DNA of 64,000 nt from DATNPH01 sp036703315 (GTDB lineage: Bacteria > Cyanobacteriota > Cyanobacteriia > Cyanobacteriales > Coleofasciculaceae), in assembly GCA_036703315.1 (NCBI GenBank), contig DATNPH010000055.1, positions 1 through 64,000 on the forward strand, written 5' to 3'. This document shows positions 44,801-52,900 of the stretch, piece by piece; the first letter of the stretch is position 1, and each line of letters begins with the position of its first letter. A program made the position numbers and the translations under genes. Under the pieces are notes generated by a model. The model worked only from the letters and a program-made list of their open reading frames with translations. It was not told the origin of the DNA and did no database searches.

Positions 44801-44873
44801 TGACTGGGCCGAAGGTGACATCATCGAAACCTATAAGATGGTGAGTAAGCGACGGACTTTGTCAGCTAATTAA
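41853..44873 (+). CDS. infB: Translation initiation factor IF-2
   Basis: A 1006-residue GTPase that brings fMet-tRNA to the 30S subunit. An IF2-N unit (VRIYELSRELNLDNKDIL) at the start is followed by a long Pro/Lys/Glu-rich linker (about 60-410), then a second IF2-N (ELADALVVPETEIVKKLFFK). The GTPase domain has GHVDHGKTT from residue 506, DTPGHEAF and NKIDKP. Domains II-IV follow, with ADVQGSVEAILGSL and a C-terminal fMet-binding domain ending SKRRTLSAN. The long Pro-rich linker is common in cyanobacteria. It is the last core gene of the operon. Confidence 0.97.
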   Translation: MNNGKVRIYELSRELNLDNKDILSICENLNIAVKSHSSTITETEAERIRAASEKYSDARAAVRSRETTASAEGGSGPPPYTKSIGRPNGQRKQQILEIRQSNSRPSSSPQQGGSQLITPPQPPVKPPTPPPRQPINPNRPAPVNQSEPKPEPMAKPEPIVSQETAAPPKVSEKPKLVEPPTRPTKSKPQPTQFEKPVLRGTRQETPTAKSNGTPIPVKQPASTSQSAVAEAATPVRRSPAAPPVPKLQEPPRRARPPVRGDQDGVAAKGAGVDISADGEAGEEELLETPEMLEQKLRRPTPPRILKKKESWEEENGEEEGAAKKAGGKLKRRHERFDDDDEDLEDLLDLDGPVVALASIARPPKPKSLPGQVALTAAAPNVSQKKKPGVRSGDHNKSDSRDRRRAKATGPERAEKIVLTGSLTIRELADALVVPETEIVKKLFFKGMIVSITQTLDVATAKMVAEEMGVEVETAEEAAAATKVTEMLDAEDMENLQRRPPVVTIMGHVDHGKTTLLDKIRETKVAQGEAGGITQHIGAYHVDVEHEGQTQQVVFLDTPGHEAFTAMRARGARVTDIAILVVAADDGVQPQTIEAISHAKAAEVPIVVAINKIDKPEAQPDRVKQELTEYGLVPEEWGGETIMVPVSAIQRENLDTLLEMILLVAEVEDLQANPERPAKGTVIEANLDKTRGPVATLLVQNGTLRVGDTLVAGSVFGKVRAMIDDRGSRVEAASPSFAVEILGLSDVPAAGDEFDVFESEKEARAVASDRTDEQRQSRLQQVMASRRVTLNSLSAQAQEGELKELNLILKADVQGSVEAILGSLRQLPQNEVQVRVLLTAPGEITETDVALAAASGAVIVGFNTTLANGARQAADREGVDVREYNIIYKLLDDIQGAMEGLLEPEMVEEPLGQVEVRAVFPVGRGAVAGCYVLSGKAVRNCNIRVRRNGKVIHEGILDSLKRMKEDVREVAAGYECGIGLDKFNDWAEGDIIETYKMVSKRRTLSAN

Positions 44874-44874
44874 C

Positions 44875-44955
44875 AAGTTAAAGGTTGGAGGTTGGAAGGT
44901 GTAAATCTTTCCTGACCTGCAACCTATTAACCTGTAACCTGCAACCTTTTCCTAA
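44875..44955. repeat. GTTGGAGGTTGG / CAACCTATTAACCTG repeat cluster after infB
   Basis: GGTTGGAGGTTGGAAGG (from about 44884) faces CTGCAACCT and CCTGCAACCTTTTCC (to about 44955) and can form a hairpin. It belongs to the same family as the repeats at 17.9, 39.6 and 41.1 kb. Confidence 0.6.
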
Positions 44956-44974
44956 CCTGTACCCAAATTGACCT

Positions 44975-45619
44975 ATGCGCTCTTTTTGGACTGAACCGTT
45001 TTTGTGGATTCATCTGGCGGGTTTGGCAGCATTGCCCATTACTTTGGAAATGGTATGGCTAGGACTGGCAGTGGGTGATCCCCTATTGCCAGTCTGGCTA
45101 GAACTACTGCTGGTGACAGTTGTCGGTATTGGGCCAGTGCTTTGGATGCAACTGAGCCGGCCCTTCGACATCTTCAGCATTCTGGTCTTAGCGATGAAGC
45201 CGGAGAAGCTGACGACTCAGCAGCGACGCATCTTGAGCTTGTTCAAAGCCAAGAACAGTAAAATACTAGCGATCGCGGCTGCAGTCTTCATGCTGTGGGT
45301 ACTGTGGCAAATTTACCGAGTGGCACCGATGGCGGCAGCTGTTGCTCCCTTCGCACCAGGATGGCGTATTGTAGGATTGTTATGGGCTAGTTTAGCGTTT
45401 CTTGCCAGTAATTTGTTTTTACAAGTACCGCTGAGTGTCGCGCAAGTTCTCCTAACCAGCGAGTCGGAGTTTGCAGCGACACAACCCTATTCAATAGAAA
45501 AATTGCCGCAAGATTTTACGATACCAGGTGTGCAAGTCAACCAAATTTTGCCGATGACAGCAACAGAGCCAGCACCTGTAACGACATCATCCCCGGAGTT
45601 ATCCTCGGATCAAAAATGA
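44975..45619 (+). CDS. Low-complexity tail membrane protein
   Basis: A 214-residue cyanobacterial membrane protein found next to infB. Four to five helices can be seen: PFLWIHLAGLAALPITLEMV, LELLLVTVVGIGPVLWMQL, ILAIAAAVFMLWVLWQIYRV and IVGLLWASLAFLASNLFLQV. It then has a variable Thr/Pro/Ser-rich tail of about 50 residues (EPAPVTTSSPEL). It starts about 100 bases after infB, across a repeat, so it may share that transcript. Function is unknown. Confidence 0.85.
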   Translation: MRSFWTEPFLWIHLAGLAALPITLEMVWLGLAVGDPLLPVWLELLLVTVVGIGPVLWMQLSRPFDIFSILVLAMKPEKLTTQQRRILSLFKAKNSKILAIAAAVFMLWVLWQIYRVAPMAAAVAPFAPGWRIVGLLWASLAFLASNLFLQVPLSVAQVLLTSESEFAATQPYSIEKLPQDFTIPGVQVNQILPMTATEPAPVTTSSPELSSDQK

Positions 45620-46060
45620 CTAAAAAAGAATGAACAGTGAAGTATGAAAGAAAAGTGGCAGATTACATAGTGGATACCAGTATCTAAATTCATTTATTCA
45701 AGAAAAAATTTTCCATCTGTAGGCAGCCTAGGCAAAAGTAAAGCGTACCTACACTAGATCAGGCGTTTTATATCGATTTCTTGATAGGGTTCTTACTTTA
45801 GACATAGCTACACCCCATTGAATCCCGTTAGCCGTAGTCTTCCCACTTCGCTAAGGGTCTGACTGAGATAACATAATTCATCGTCACTTGACGTTCTTCA
45901 GATCATAGAGAGTCCAAAGCACATCTTGGCTCATTTAGATTAAGATGTCGCTGAGCACACAGTCTGAAAACAATAGCTAAGGTATTCTAAAAAATAAAGC
46001 AAAAAGTGCTTTTTAAAAGCTCTCATCGGCGATTTTGTGTAAATTTATTTAAGGCATTGT
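45620..46060. other. Intergenic region
   Basis: About 440 bases with no gene, tRNA or strong terminator recognised. AT content is high before the small gene at 46061. Confidence 0.4.
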
Positions 46061-46264
46061 ATGGAAAGTTCAGCTACTTCAAAGTCAACCCAACTGTGTC
46101 AAGAAAGCCATATTTGGGAGAGCTTGAAACAAGCGATCGCAGCCAGTTCAGGATTTCAACGGTGGCAGATGGAACATCCAGTGGGCGATCAACTCCAGAA
46201 TTACAGCCTGGATATCCGCGTGCGTCGCTATCTCCGCGAAACCTTAGAGACTCTGGCTTACTAG
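46061..46264 (+). CDS. Small conserved cyanobacterial protein
   Basis: A 67-residue soluble protein with the pattern SHIWESLKQAIAASSGFQRW and a C-terminal VRRYLRETLETLAY, which I recognise as a recurring cyanobacterial hypothetical, although no function is known to me. AAGG lies six bases before the ATG. The pattern is helical and amphipathic. It is convergent with the DUF1400 gene, 26 bases from its end. Confidence 0.75.
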   Translation: MESSATSKSTQLCQESHIWESLKQAIAASSGFQRWQMEHPVGDQLQNYSLDIRVRRYLRETLETLAY

Positions 46265-46290
46265 CCTGCCGGCTTAGGAGGCTATTCAGT

Positions 46291-46839
46291 TCATAGTCCA
46301 ATATTTGGGATACGCCCGATAACTCGGCGCAGGTTTTGAGCAAACTCAACTAGGCGATCGCCCTCGACATGAACTTCTGGCGTTGGGTAGCTTTCCAGTG
46401 TTTCAATTAGCGTTATTTGACCGTCGGGAAGTGCAGAACTGACAAGAGCACCTCGCAACGATTCTCGATTAGCTCGATTGCTAGGAGTATGAACTACCTG
46501 ACTGACTTGATCAAGCATGACTCCTCCAATGGGGCTATTGAGTACCTGAGAGAGAAAAATTGGGTTGACCTTAACCTCTTGTGTTAGAACACGCCGCAAC
46601 TCGTCTGGTTCTCTTCCCGCTAGCTTCAGGTAAACTTTCAGCGTTGGCGAAAGTTCACCGGTTCGAGTAAAGGTTGATAGTTCAGGAACTGAAATCGTCT
46701 CCCGTAGAAAACTGTACTTCAGTACCACTGAGTCAGCGGCATTCGCACGAGCGGCACTGCAAAAAACACTTACAAAGGCAACCCAAGTAAGGATGCAGCG
46801 CAGTGACAACGGTAAATAGCTCGATATTCCTCTTTTCAA
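46291..46839 (-). CDS. Exported DUF1400 domain protein (stand-alone)
   Basis: A 182-residue exported protein. A signal peptide (about residues 1-35, LRCILTWVAFVSVFCSAARA) is followed by a DUF1400 pattern: SVVLKYSFLRETISVPELST, FTRTGELSPTLKVYLKLAG and LSQVLNSPIGGVMLDQVSQV. In cyanobacteria this domain is usually the N-terminal part of a predicted alpha/beta hydrolase. Here the hydrolase part is absent and the protein ends after the DUF. It may be a regulator or remnant of such an enzyme. Confidence 0.8.
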   Translation of the reverse strand: MKRGISSYLPLSLRCILTWVAFVSVFCSAARANAADSVVLKYSFLRETISVPELSTFTRTGELSPTLKVYLKLAGREPDELRRVLTQEVKVNPIFLSQVLNSPIGGVMLDQVSQVVHTPSNRANRESLRGALVSSALPDGQITLIETLESYPTPEVHVEGDRLVEFAQNLRRVIGRIPNIGL

Positions 46840-46921
46840 AACATTTCACCTCAGCGGCTGGTGACTCACTCATCTTACTGATTCTTTCTTACATCGTGAT
46901 GTTCCTGAATTTAGCATTTGC

Positions 46922-47536
46922 CTATGGAGAGAGAGAGCCATCAGGCATGATCGCATTCTTCAGCTTAGCGTTTGTCAGGATGGCATTTTCCAAGTCAGCA
47001 TTTCGCAAGTCAGCCCCTCTTAAGTCAGCTGAGTTCAGGTTAGCATTGCTCAAGTCAGCGGATTTGAGATCAGCCTCTCTCAAATTAGCTCTCGTCAGAT
47101 CAGCCGATGCTAGTTTTGCTTGACTCAGTTGTGCACCAGCAAGGTTAGTACGGATGAGCTTAGCTCTAATTAAGCTAGCAACCTTGAGATTTGAGCTGGT
47201 TAAGTTGGCACCAGTAAGGTTAGCACTAATTAAGCTAGCAGCAGCGAGATTAGCACGTATTAGTTTGGTACGTCTTAAGTCGGCACGGAGGAAGTTAGCA
47301 CCAGTAAGATTGGCTTCTGTTAAGTCAGTATTGCTAAGGAGTGCGTCCGGAAATTGCGCACTACTCAGATCACACCCAACGCAAGTGCCAGTTTGCCGCA
47401 ATTGCTCTAAATGTAATGAGTTGAGTGCTTTCACAGCTGTTTGCAGCCATAGAAGCGTTAGCGTTAGGAGGATAGTGGTACCAAGAAGTCCTAAGTTCAT
47501 AGCGGCTTTAAGCACAAGCTGTAAGCTGCTAAACAT
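46922..47536 (-). CDS. Pentapeptide-repeat protein
   Basis: A 204-residue protein with one N-terminal membrane helix (LGLLGTTILLTLTLLWLQTA, about 17-36) and about 25 pentapeptides A(D/N)LXX, forming a right-handed beta-helix (for example LTGANFLRADLRRTKLIRAN and LSNANLNSADLRGADLRNAD). The entry region LRQTGTCVGCDLSSAQF with two Cys is common in cyanobacterial members. It is membrane-anchored, with the helix probably on the periplasmic or lumenal side. Function is unknown. Ribosome site CAGGTGAA precedes the ATG. Confidence 0.92.
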   Translation of the reverse strand: MFSSLQLVLKAAMNLGLLGTTILLTLTLLWLQTAVKALNSLHLEQLRQTGTCVGCDLSSAQFPDALLSNTDLTEANLTGANFLRADLRRTKLIRANLAAASLISANLTGANLTSSNLKVASLIRAKLIRTNLAGAQLSQAKLASADLTRANLREADLKSADLSNANLNSADLRGADLRNADLENAILTNAKLKNAIMPDGSLSP

Positions 47537-48061
47537 TTCACCTGCCTGTAGTAAAGATGGGGGGATCGGGTGGTAGGGGGGTAAGGAGAGCCTTTCTGTC
47601 TACCTTCTCACCACTCCGTCTCTCTATCCTGCCATATAACTTTTTAATTAAACGGAATGTATTTGTTTCAATTGCCTGTCAAGAGCAATCAATAATTAGC
47701 TTATTTTACGGGTTTTATGAGGTAATCCTTAGTCGCTAATTGCAGAGCTGAAAGCGGCTTTCAAGGTCATTCTCACAAGTTAAGAAAATTACAGGAATCT
47801 TCGATAAGCTGTTGTGCATTTAAATAGGGTATGAGGATTTGGTGAAAGGGAACTCCTTAACAGGAAACTCCTTAACAGACAATACGTGATTTAAAGGCAC
47901 GACAGCTTAGAGCTAACGTTCTCTTAATTAAAGGGGGAATTATGATAAATTAAAAAACTTAGTATTTCGTGAAGGAGTAAACCAAGGACTAATTAATAAT
48001 TCATTTATGGTTCGACCACATTCTTAAGCTAATCTTGGAAGTCAATACTGTCAAAGCTCAA
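47537..48061. other. Intergenic region with a 15-base tandem repeat
   Basis: 525 bases, AT-rich after 47640. AACTCCTTAACAG occurs at 47851-47863 and again at 47866-47878. No gene is supported. Confidence 0.45.
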
Positions 48062-48481
48062 TTAACGAACTTGTAAAACCTCTTCTAGCAGGAGGCGATC
48101 GCAGACTGAATCCTCAACCATTAACCTTGCCTTTGCCTTTTCGCTAACTTGTAACTGGCTGTTTGGTTCAAAGTTAAAGTCTTGACCCAGAACAAATCCC
48201 TGAGCCTGAAGCTTTGTAGATGCTAGATTCCTTGCCACCTCGACTAGGTCAAGCTCAGGTTCCAGATAACAGGCATTGCGAAAGAGCCAGCGGCAAGCCT
48301 TGGGGTCAATCTCAGCTAACTGGTAAATTGCTACTGTCAAGACTTCCTCAACACATTTGGGATTCGGTAAAACGGTGAGAAAGTCTTTGAGAGAGAGCAC
48401 TAGTGCTGGGTTTTGAGTTTTGAAGACATCTACTGCTAATTCAATGTGTGGCTCATGGGTATGGGTATTGAGTAAGCTCAT
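48062..48481 (-). CDS. Small conserved protein, paralogue of the gene at 48958
   Basis: A protein of about 139 residues of unknown function. Its core ELAVDVFKTQNPALVLSLKD, FLTVLPNPKCVEEVLTVAIY and QLAEIDPKACRWLF is clearly related to the protein encoded at 48958-49272. It is soluble and helical. A C-terminal extension of about 40 residues is not in the paralogue. Starts are ambiguous: ATG 48481 is used, while GTG 48487 has better spacing from AAGG. A GTGAA-N6-GTGAA repeat lies about 260 bases upstream. Confidence 0.7.
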   Translation of the reverse strand: MSLLNTHTHEPHIELAVDVFKTQNPALVLSLKDFLTVLPNPKCVEEVLTVAIYQLAEIDPKACRWLFRNACYLEPELDLVEVARNLASTKLQAQGFVLGQDFNFEPNSQLQVSEKAKARLMVEDSVCDRLLLEEVLQVR

Positions 48482-48505
48482 CCTCACGGGTTTTTGCCTT
48501 ATCAA

Positions 48506-48957
48506 TCGAAGGGAAGCTCTTGTCCAATGGTATAACCAGCATCAAAGTTGAAACCACAATGAAGAACACTACAGGCGCAAGCAAATTAGCGCGGGTGTGA
48601 CACTTTCGTAGCGAAGCACTTTGTTCAAGTTGTGGCTGACACAGTGTTGTGAACACCACACTTGAAGAACGAAAGCTAAACTCTGAATTGTGGTTCAACT
48701 GCTGAGTTATGTAGCCATAGCTTAAAGTTAGAACATTAATGTGAAGATTTTGTGAAGTAGCCAGTATAAAAGTAGGAATTTCCCTATTCAAAACTTGCCT
48801 CTTGCCTGTCAGCGAGTGGTATTAAATTTGTTTAATCACTCCCTATCAAGCTTTAATGGATTGAAAAACCGCTAAGTTACGAATTCAAGAATTTTCCCAA
48901 AAAAGAAAGATTTTAGTACTTTCTACAACAAAATCTGTGCTGTTGATGACTAATTCA
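48506..48957. other. Intergenic region between the two paralogues
   Basis: About 450 bases holding a regulatory direct repeat (48741-48756). A long minus-strand open frame in it (to 48791) overlaps the gene at 48062 and has no recognisable pattern. Confidence 0.45.
48741..48756 (-). promoter_or_regulatory. GTGAA-N6-GTGAA direct repeat
   Basis: GTGAA units start at 48741 and 48752, 11 bases apart, upstream of the minus-strand small gene ending at 48062. Same motif and orientation as at 34970 and 49380. Confidence 0.5.
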
Positions 48958-49272
48958 TTAGTAGTGACCGACAATAATTCCCTGCAATTTCAGTTTGTCT
49001 GTAGTCGCATCAACTGATTGTTCTATCAAAGAAAAATAAGGCCCTAAATCGTAGGAATGCTGCAATATCCAAATAGCCCAACGGCAGGTATTTGGGTCAG
49101 ACTCAGCTAGTTGCTCCAGCGCTGTTGTCAAAATTTCGGTTATTATATCAGGTTTTGGCAATGTGCTGAGAAAAATTTTCAAAGATTTTACTAAGGGCTG
49201 CTTTTGATTCTTGAAAACGTCAACAGCTAACTGAGCGTAAGACTTGCATTCTTGTGTTTGGCAAATCATCAT
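48958..49272 (-). CDS. Small conserved protein, paralogue of the gene at 48062
   Basis: A 104-residue soluble protein, unknown function, with the shared core QLAVDVFKNQKQPLVKSLKI, FLSTLPKPDIITEILTTALE and QLAESDPNTCRWAIWILQHS. The start ATG at 49272 is preferred because GGAGG lies four bases before it; seven further in-frame residues upstream are not needed. A GTGAA-N6-GTGAA box lies about 105 bases upstream. The pair probably arose by tandem duplication. Confidence 0.75.
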   Translation of the reverse strand: MMICQTQECKSYAQLAVDVFKNQKQPLVKSLKIFLSTLPKPDIITEILTTALEQLAESDPNTCRWAIWILQHSYDLGPYFSLIEQSVDATTDKLKLQGIIVGHY

Positions 49273-49379
49273 GACTCCTCCAACTACTATCATCAGGCTC
49301 TAAAATTGTTTTTCCAACAATCACCAACTGAAAGGTTGTTGACTGGAAGTTTGCTCTAAGTTCAACTTAAGCAAACATT

Positions 49380-49395
49380 GTGAAAAAGTTGTGAA
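49380..49395 (-). promoter_or_regulatory. GTGAA-N6-GTGAA direct repeat
   Basis: GTGAA units start at 49380 and 49391, 11 bases apart, about 105 bases before the ATG of the 104-residue small protein. Confidence 0.5.
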
Positions 49396-49571
49396 ACTCC
49401 GAGGAATTACGTCAAGAACTAATATAACGGGACTAAGCAATTCAAAATTCAAAATGCTCTAACCCAGTAGTGGCAAGACTTCGCTCGACGGACACAATGT
49501 AACTTGATGAACATTAGCTGATTAACTAGGCTGATAGGATAGTGAAAAATAAGGAACCGTAACCCGAGGAT

Positions 49572-49952
49572 TTATTCCCCCCAATTCAGAATTTCTCGGA
49601 TTTGGTTAACTAAATCCTGAGCCTTGAAGGGCTTTGTGATCACTCCTGTAACACCCAAGTCGATAAACTGCTTCTGTTCACTAATCTTCGCCTTCGCAGT
49701 AAGCAAAATCGTCGGGATGTGCTGAGTTGCCCTATTAGTCTGCAAATGCCGAAATGTCGTCGGTCCATCCATATCAGGCATCATTACATCTAGCAGAATG
49801 GCATCGGGTTGGGATGTCTGAGCAGTGGTTAATCCCTCACTACCCGATGCAGCCGTCATAACTTCCCATCCCGCTGCTGCCTCTAGACAGATTTGGATGA
49901 TTTCTCGGATACCATCCTCATCATCAATCACCAAGATTCGCTTGGTCGTCAT
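49572..49952 (-). CDS. Single-domain response regulator
   Basis: A 126-residue CheY-like receiver without an output domain. The acidic pocket is RILVIDDEDGIREI, the acceptor Asp is in AILLDVMMPDMDGP, and Thr/Lys switch residues are in ILLTAKAK and VITKPFKAQ. Its start overlaps the 3' end of the giant kinase gene by 29 bases, so the two are translationally coupled and the kinase is its likely donor. It may be a phosphate relay or act by protein contact. Confidence 0.92.
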   Translation of the reverse strand: MTTKRILVIDDEDGIREIIQICLEAAAGWEVMTAASGSEGLTTAQTSQPDAILLDVMMPDMDGPTTFRHLQTNRATQHIPTILLTAKAKISEQKQFIDLGVTGVITKPFKAQDLVNQIREILNWGE

Positions 49953-52900
49953 AGTTTTTATCCTTCACTGTTGACCCTGGCAGCGTGAAACAAAAACTGC
50001 TGCCCTCACCTAGGGTACTCTCAACCCAGATCCGTCCGCCGTGTTGCTGCACAATGCTACGACAAATCGCCAAGCCTAAACCCGTCCCTCCTTTTTTGCG
50101 GGAATCAGAGGCATCAACTTGGTGAAAGCGCTCAAAGATACTTTCAAGCTTGTCGGCAGGAATGCCACGACCTTGGTCTCTAATTTGAAATACTATTTGT
50201 TTTGGCTTGTCACGGAAGTAGCTACGAGAGGATGAGGGGGTGAACTCCCGCTCTCTGGCTCTGTGCCTCTCAGAGTTAGGGAGGCAGTGCACAGCAAAGC
50301 CACTGTTCGGTGCCTCTTGTAGTTCAACAGTTAACCAGACTGTAGACCCTTGAGAAGAAAACTTGATGGCATTGCCCAGTAGGTTTGTTAGTACCTGAAT
50401 TATGCGATCCGGATCGACTTCTAACTGAATAACTTGGGGAGAAATGGAAAGGGTGATCCCGGCGCGATTTGCCATCACCTGCATCATATCTGTAGCTTGC
50501 CTCATCAGCTCAGCCGCATTGCAGGTCTGCTTCGACAAACTGATCTTTCCTGATTCCAAGCGTTCCAGCTCAAGGATATCGTTGACGAGACGTACTAGAC
50601 GTTCGGCACTCTCGGCGGCGATTTCGATGACACGTCTGCCCTTGTCAGAGTCAGTGTTCACCAGACCACTCGATAGTAGATTGAGGGCACCGTGAATCGA
50701 GGTCAAGGGAGTGCGTAGTTCGTGGCTAACTACTGAGATGAACTCGTCTTTCATCCGTTCGATGACCTGACGCTCGGTGATGTCTTCCCCAATGCTCAAT
50801 GTGCCAATCACATAGCCATGCAAATCTTGTAAGAGCGTGTTGTTCCAAGCAATCACTTTTTCTTCGCCAGTCTTGGTGAGAATGATGCTTTGGTTATGGA
50901 TGTTGTAAAACTCCTGCTCTAGCAATTCTAGGAAATTGTTTTGCCCGCGATGCCTCAGATGCGACGGGAGGAACGTCTCAAACCAGTCTTTGCCGATGAT
51001 TTCTTCTTTGGTGTACCCAACCAAATCCAGAAAGCAGGGGTTAACATACTCAACCTTTCCGTGGTTATCCAGTCCGACAACGACTAGGCGCACATTCTCC
51101 AGTAAGCTACGCCACCGTCGTTCTGATTCGAGCAGTGTGGCAGCGATTTTTTTTTGTTGTGTAATGTCGCGGGCAACGGTAGAGATCAGTTTTACTTTGC
51201 CCTCTGGTGATTTGTGAGCGATGAGCAGCTGGCTGACTGGGATTTCGCGTCCATCGTGGCTTAAAAAAGCTGTTTCACCGACCCAGACTCCATCGCGCAT
51301 TACTGCCGGAAGTCCTTCCTTGCGGATCAGCTGATACGCCCATTCCGGATAAACATCGGAGACAGTAAAGTTAGCACAATCCTCATTTTCACTCAATCCA
51401 AACAACTTCCGGGCAGCGCTATTTAAGTAGTGCGCTCGCTGATCGACACTGACAGAGGCAACAATGTCAGGGGTGGCTTCGAGAATAGCAATTAGCTTGG
51501 CGCGTTCTTCTTCTGCCTGCTGGCGCTCAATAATTTTTTGCTGAAGTTCTAAATTAGCTTTGGCTAGGTCTTTGGTTCGTTCCTGTACTCGGATTTCTAA
51601 CTCGTTATGTGCCCGACGTAGCGCAGCTTCTGCCTGCTGGCGATTGATGGTTGTAGCCAGCACATTAGCGGTGGCTTGGAGAAAGTGAACATCATCTTCA
51701 GTGAACTTCCGCTGTCTGGTTGTATGGGCTCCTAAAACGCCATAGGGACGCTCCTGACCTGGGATAATAACACTCAATCCGCTGACTACTCTATGCTCAT
51801 GCAGCAGACAAGGACCATGGAAGCGTACCTCTTTGCGTAGGTCTTCAACGACTACTGGCTCACTCGATAGTAACGTGTAGCCTGCTTGCGAATCCGAGCC
51901 TACGCTCACTGTTGCCTGTCCTACCAGTCCTTCTTTCCAACCCATACCTGCTCGTAGGAGTAAAGACTGGCTATCAGGAAGAAGTTCTAAAACTTTGCAG
52001 TACTCTACCTTGAGGATTTGAGTAATCTGAACAACTGCTTGGTTCATGAGGCGGTCAAGTTGCTTGCCAGCTAGTGCCTGTTGACCAAGTTCCGCAACTG
52101 CCGCTTGCTGCCTTGCGCGAGTTTTGAGTTCTGCCTCTACCCGCTTACGCTCGGCATTTTCCATCTTTAACTCTTCATTGGCTTTGAAGAGTTCCATCGT
52201 CCGTCTATGAACCCGGATTTCTAGCTCATCATAGGATTGGCGCAGTGCTTCTTCAACCTGCTTACGATCAGTGATATCAGTGGAGATGCCACAAACCGCA
52301 TAAGGGACACCATTTGCATCATGGAGAGCAAACTTAATCGTTATATAAGTATGTAGTTCATCCTCGTGAGGGACAACCTCTTCGACCTCTATAGGAGTTC
52401 CTTTTTTGATTACCTTCCGGTTATTTTCAACAAACATGTTAGCAACCTCAGGCGACCAAATTTCGTGTATGGTTTTGCCGACAATCTGCTCTCTGGTCAC
52501 GTTGAACAGGTTTTCATACCTGCGGTTGACCAGTAACATTCTGTTGTGAGTGTCCGTTAGGTAAATGATTGTTGGGGAGTTATCTAGGATTGCTTGTAGC
52601 TGCTGTTGACTTTCTCGTAGCGCGTCTTCTGCCCACTTGCGATCGCTGATATCCGTATGAAAACCGGTTAATCTTACTGGATTCCCATTTTCATCCCAAA
52701 GTGCCTGAGCCTTTGTCAAAATCCATTTATAGGTCTCGTCCTTGCAACGGAGTCGATACTCAACCCTATAAAATGGCGTTTTCCCAGCTAAATGATCCTG
52801 GTAATGTTGCCTCACTTGCTCAAGATCATCCGGATGGATGCGTTTAATCCATTCATCGCTGTGGTTAGCAATTTCGTGGTCTTCATAGCCCAGCATTTCC

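Noticed and set aside
47154..47576. Plus-strand open frame of 140 codons
   Set aside because: Antisense of the pentapeptide-repeat gene; its regularity is inherited from that repeat.
48453..48791. Minus-strand open frame of 112 codons
   Set aside because: It overlaps the supported small gene in another frame and covers the regulatory repeat; no recognisable pattern.
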